Assembly (NCBI RefSeq): GCF_000018145.1
Contig: NC_009952.1
Location: forward strand, 3,410,001 to 3,474,000
Source: Dinoroseobacter shibae DFL 12 = DSM 16493
GTDB lineage: Bacteria > Pseudomonadota > Alphaproteobacteria > Rhodobacterales > Rhodobacteraceae
Reading direction: 5' to 3'
DNA: 64,000 nucleotides
In this document: positions 62,552 to 64,000 of the stretch, one piece after another
Numbering within the stretch: position 1 is the stretch's first letter
Layout of the letters: each line of letters opens with the position of its first letter
Position numbers and translations under genes: made by a program
Notes under the pieces: model-generated
The model's input: the letters and a program-made list of their open reading frames with translations, nothing else
The model's database searches: none
Told to the model about the DNA's origin: nothing

Positions 62552-63298
62552 TCAATCCTCGAAACAGGCCGACCGCCCATCCCGGCGGATCGTCTCCGCC
62601 CCGTCAGCCACGCTGGCGGCCCGGCGTTGCAGGCCCGGGCCCGGCGATCTGGCCGAGCGCGCCTTGGGATTGGGCAGCACCACCGCCAGCGCCGCGGCCT
62701 GCCGCAAGCTGACATCGCCCGCCGCAGTCCCGAAGTAATGGGGCGCCGCGGCCCCGACCCCGAACACGCCCGCGTCGAACTCCGCCACGTTGAGATAGAC
62801 CTCCAGGATGCGGCGCTTGGGCCAGGTCGCCTCCATCACCGGGGTGATCAGCGCCTCCAGCGCCTTGCGCGGCCAGGACCGGCCGTGCCACAAAAACACG
62901 TTCTTGACGACCTGCTGGCTGAGGGTGGAGGCCCCGCGATTGCCCCCCGCCTCGATCGCATCGCGGATCGCGGCCATGTCGAAACCCCAGTGGCGGCAGA
63001 AATTGGCGTCCTCCGCCGCAACCACCGCCCGGGCCAGATCGGGCGCAATCCGCTCCATCGGCACCCAGTCCTGCTGCACCGCACCAAGGCGGGCGCGCTC
63101 GGCCAGAATGTAGGGCGTGGTCGGCGGATCGATCCAGCGATAGGCGACGATCCACGCAAGGCCCAGGCCCACCACCCCCAGCACCCCGCGCAGCACCCAT
63201 AGCCGCAGACGCGCCCGCCACGACGGCGCAGCGGCCTTCCTGCGGGGTTTGGCCTTGGCTCTGGTCTTTCTGGGCACTGCTCTGTCCGCTTGTGTCAC
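62552..63298 (-). CDS. mtgA: Monofunctional peptidoglycan glycosyltransferase MtgA
   Basis: The product has 248 residues. A basic N-terminus and one membrane helix (GVLGVVGLGLAWIVAYRWID) precede a GT51 domain: VVAAEDANFCRHWGFDMAAI with the catalytic Glu, GASTLSQQVVKNVFLW, KRRILEVYLNVAEFDAGVFG and AAALAVVLPNPKARS. It polymerises lipid II without a transpeptidase domain. The end is 50 bases before the GST start. Confidence 0.95.
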   Translation of the reverse strand: MTQADRAVPRKTRAKAKPRRKAAAPSWRARLRLWVLRGVLGVVGLGLAWIVAYRWIDPPTTPYILAERARLGAVQQDWVPMERIAPDLARAVVAAEDANFCRHWGFDMAAIRDAIEAGGNRGASTLSQQVVKNVFLWHGRSWPRKALEALITPVMEATWPKRRILEVYLNVAEFDAGVFGVGAAAPHYFGTAAGDVSLRQAAALAVVLPNPKARSARSPGPGLQRRAASVADGAETIRRDGRSACFED

Positions 63299-63351
63299 GG
63301 GTTGGGGCGCAGCTTACACCGGGCCAGCGCGCCGGGCCAGCGCGGGCGCGC

Positions 63352-64000
63352 TCACGCGGTCTCCAAAATCGCAGCCATCTCGCGCTTGACCGCCTCGCGC
63401 GTCGGGGCGGCCACCTCGAAAATCTCTTCGGCCTTCATCACGTCGAACACGCTGTAGCGGTTCGAACCGGGCTGGATCAGCACTTCGGGCGGGTCCTTGG
63501 CCAGCTTGGCGTCCAGCAGCGCCTGCATCATGATCCGCATCGCGCCGGTGGCCACGTCCAGCGGGCCCGGCGGTGTGTCATGCGGCTCCGGCGGCTCCGA
63601 GGCCACGTCGATCGCTACCCGCACCAGCCCCTCGGGCAGGCAGTCATAGGGCAGGTTGTTGAGCACCCCGCCATCGATGAAATACCGCCCGTCCAGTTCC
63701 ATCGGCGCAAAGGCCCCCGGGATCGCCGCCGACGCCGCCAGACGCGGGCGCAGCGCGCCCTCGGTAAAGGCGACGCTTTCGCGCGACACGAGATCCGTCG
63801 CCACCACGGTCAGGGGGATCGGCAGGTCCTCCAACCGCTCCGGCAGGCCATGGGGCAGCACCGTCTCGACCGCCGCCAGGGGCGGCACGGGGCTGAAAAT
63901 GCCCACGCCCGCAGCCTGCCGCGCGGCCCAGAAGGTCCGCACCGAGGCAAAGGGCGCCTCCACCATGTCGAGGATATGGGCCCGCATCTCGGCCCCGGTC
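63352..64000 (-). CDS. Patatin-like phospholipase, C-terminal part (runs off right edge)
   Basis: The open frame continues past the window edge, so the N-terminal nucleophile GXSXG is not seen. The visible part has TVVATDLVSRESVAFTEGAL, RLAASAAIPGAFAPMELDG and the catalytic Asp in YFIDGGVLNNLPYDCL, typical of RssA/patatin-family lipid acyl hydrolases. The C-terminus VLIQPGSNRYSVFDVMKAEE is complete. Confidence 0.9.
   Translation of the reverse strand, partial: TGAEMRAHILDMVEAPFASVRTFWAARQAAGVGIFSPVPPLAAVETVLPHGLPERLEDLPIPLTVVATDLVSRESVAFTEGALRPRLAASAAIPGAFAPMELDGRYFIDGGVLNNLPYDCLPEGLVRVAIDVASEPPEPHDTPPGPLDVATGAMRIMMQALLDAKLAKDPPEVLIQPGSNRYSVFDVMKAEEIFEVAAPTREAVKREMAAILETA

Noticed and set aside
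1-64000. rRNA, tRNA, CRISPR, transposase or phage genes
   Set aside because: No sequences with these features were noticed on reading either strand; all gaps are short and mostly accounted for.

Overview
The window is a GC-rich, gene-dense chromosomal segment that looks like a member of the Rhodobacteraceae (Roseobacter group). The reasons are the flagellar gene order, the bc1 operon, the MarR/OmpR pair resembling Rhodobacter petP-petR, the dxs-ispA-xseB-histone-deacetylase order and the DUF6494-mrp pair. A BciB-type 8-vinyl reductase gene sits behind a perfect TGT-N12-ACA (PpsR/CrtJ-type) operator, which suggests an aerobic anoxygenic phototroph. I saw no rRNA, tRNA, CRISPR array, insertion sequence or prophage.

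Region 1 (1-4574): the 5' part of a glycosyltransferase gene, then a four-gene set: circularly permuted ATP-grasp protein, alpha-E protein, transglutaminase-like protein and Anbu-type proteasome-like protease. This is a known gene association whose substrate is still unknown.

Region 2 (4677-22658): a flagellar cluster for the basal body and export apparatus. fliI faces flgB-flgC-fliE-fliQ-flgF-flgG-flgA-flgH-fliL-like. A reverse-strand block carries a second fliL, a membrane coiled-coil protein, a MotE-like protein, motA, a 621-residue periplasmic protein, flhA, fliR, flhB and a small coiled-coil (FliJ-like) gene. fliF-fliH-like-fliN-fliP runs rightward. Both divergent flagellar promoter regions carry a one-mismatch CtrA-type box (TTAA-N7-TTAA). 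motB, fliG, fliM, flgI and the filament genes are not here.

Region 3 (22660-31000): bciB, a family III CoA-transferase, a Crp/Fnr regulator behind a textbook FNR-type class II promoter, DUF6494-mrp, an LpxL-like acyltransferase relative, a TPR protein and aroC.

Region 4 (31005-38790): the cytochrome bc1 operon petABC with a clear intrinsic terminator, a GST gene with a small membrane protein, and a large secreted nuclease with two lamin-tail-like repeats and an RTX-like C-terminus.

Region 5 (38790-48224): fdhD-mobA-mobB/moeA fusion (molybdenum cofactor), a periplasmic thioredoxin with CcdA, a DMT transporter, HU, a decayed VPLPA-CTERM protein gene, AMP nucleosidase, a VOC protein and a YeeZ-like epimerase.

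Region 6 (48254-64000): a glycosyltransferase and a FkbM-like protein, dxs, ispA, xseB, a histone-deacetylase-family hydrolase, a small secreted protein, petR-petP divergent from a branched-chain aminotransferase, two small genes, a HupE/UreJ-type and DUF4198 pair with overlapping start codons, a DMT transporter, a 60-residue protein, queG, a GST, mtgA and a truncated patatin gene. Packing is extreme: four convergent pairs overlap exactly at their stop codons.
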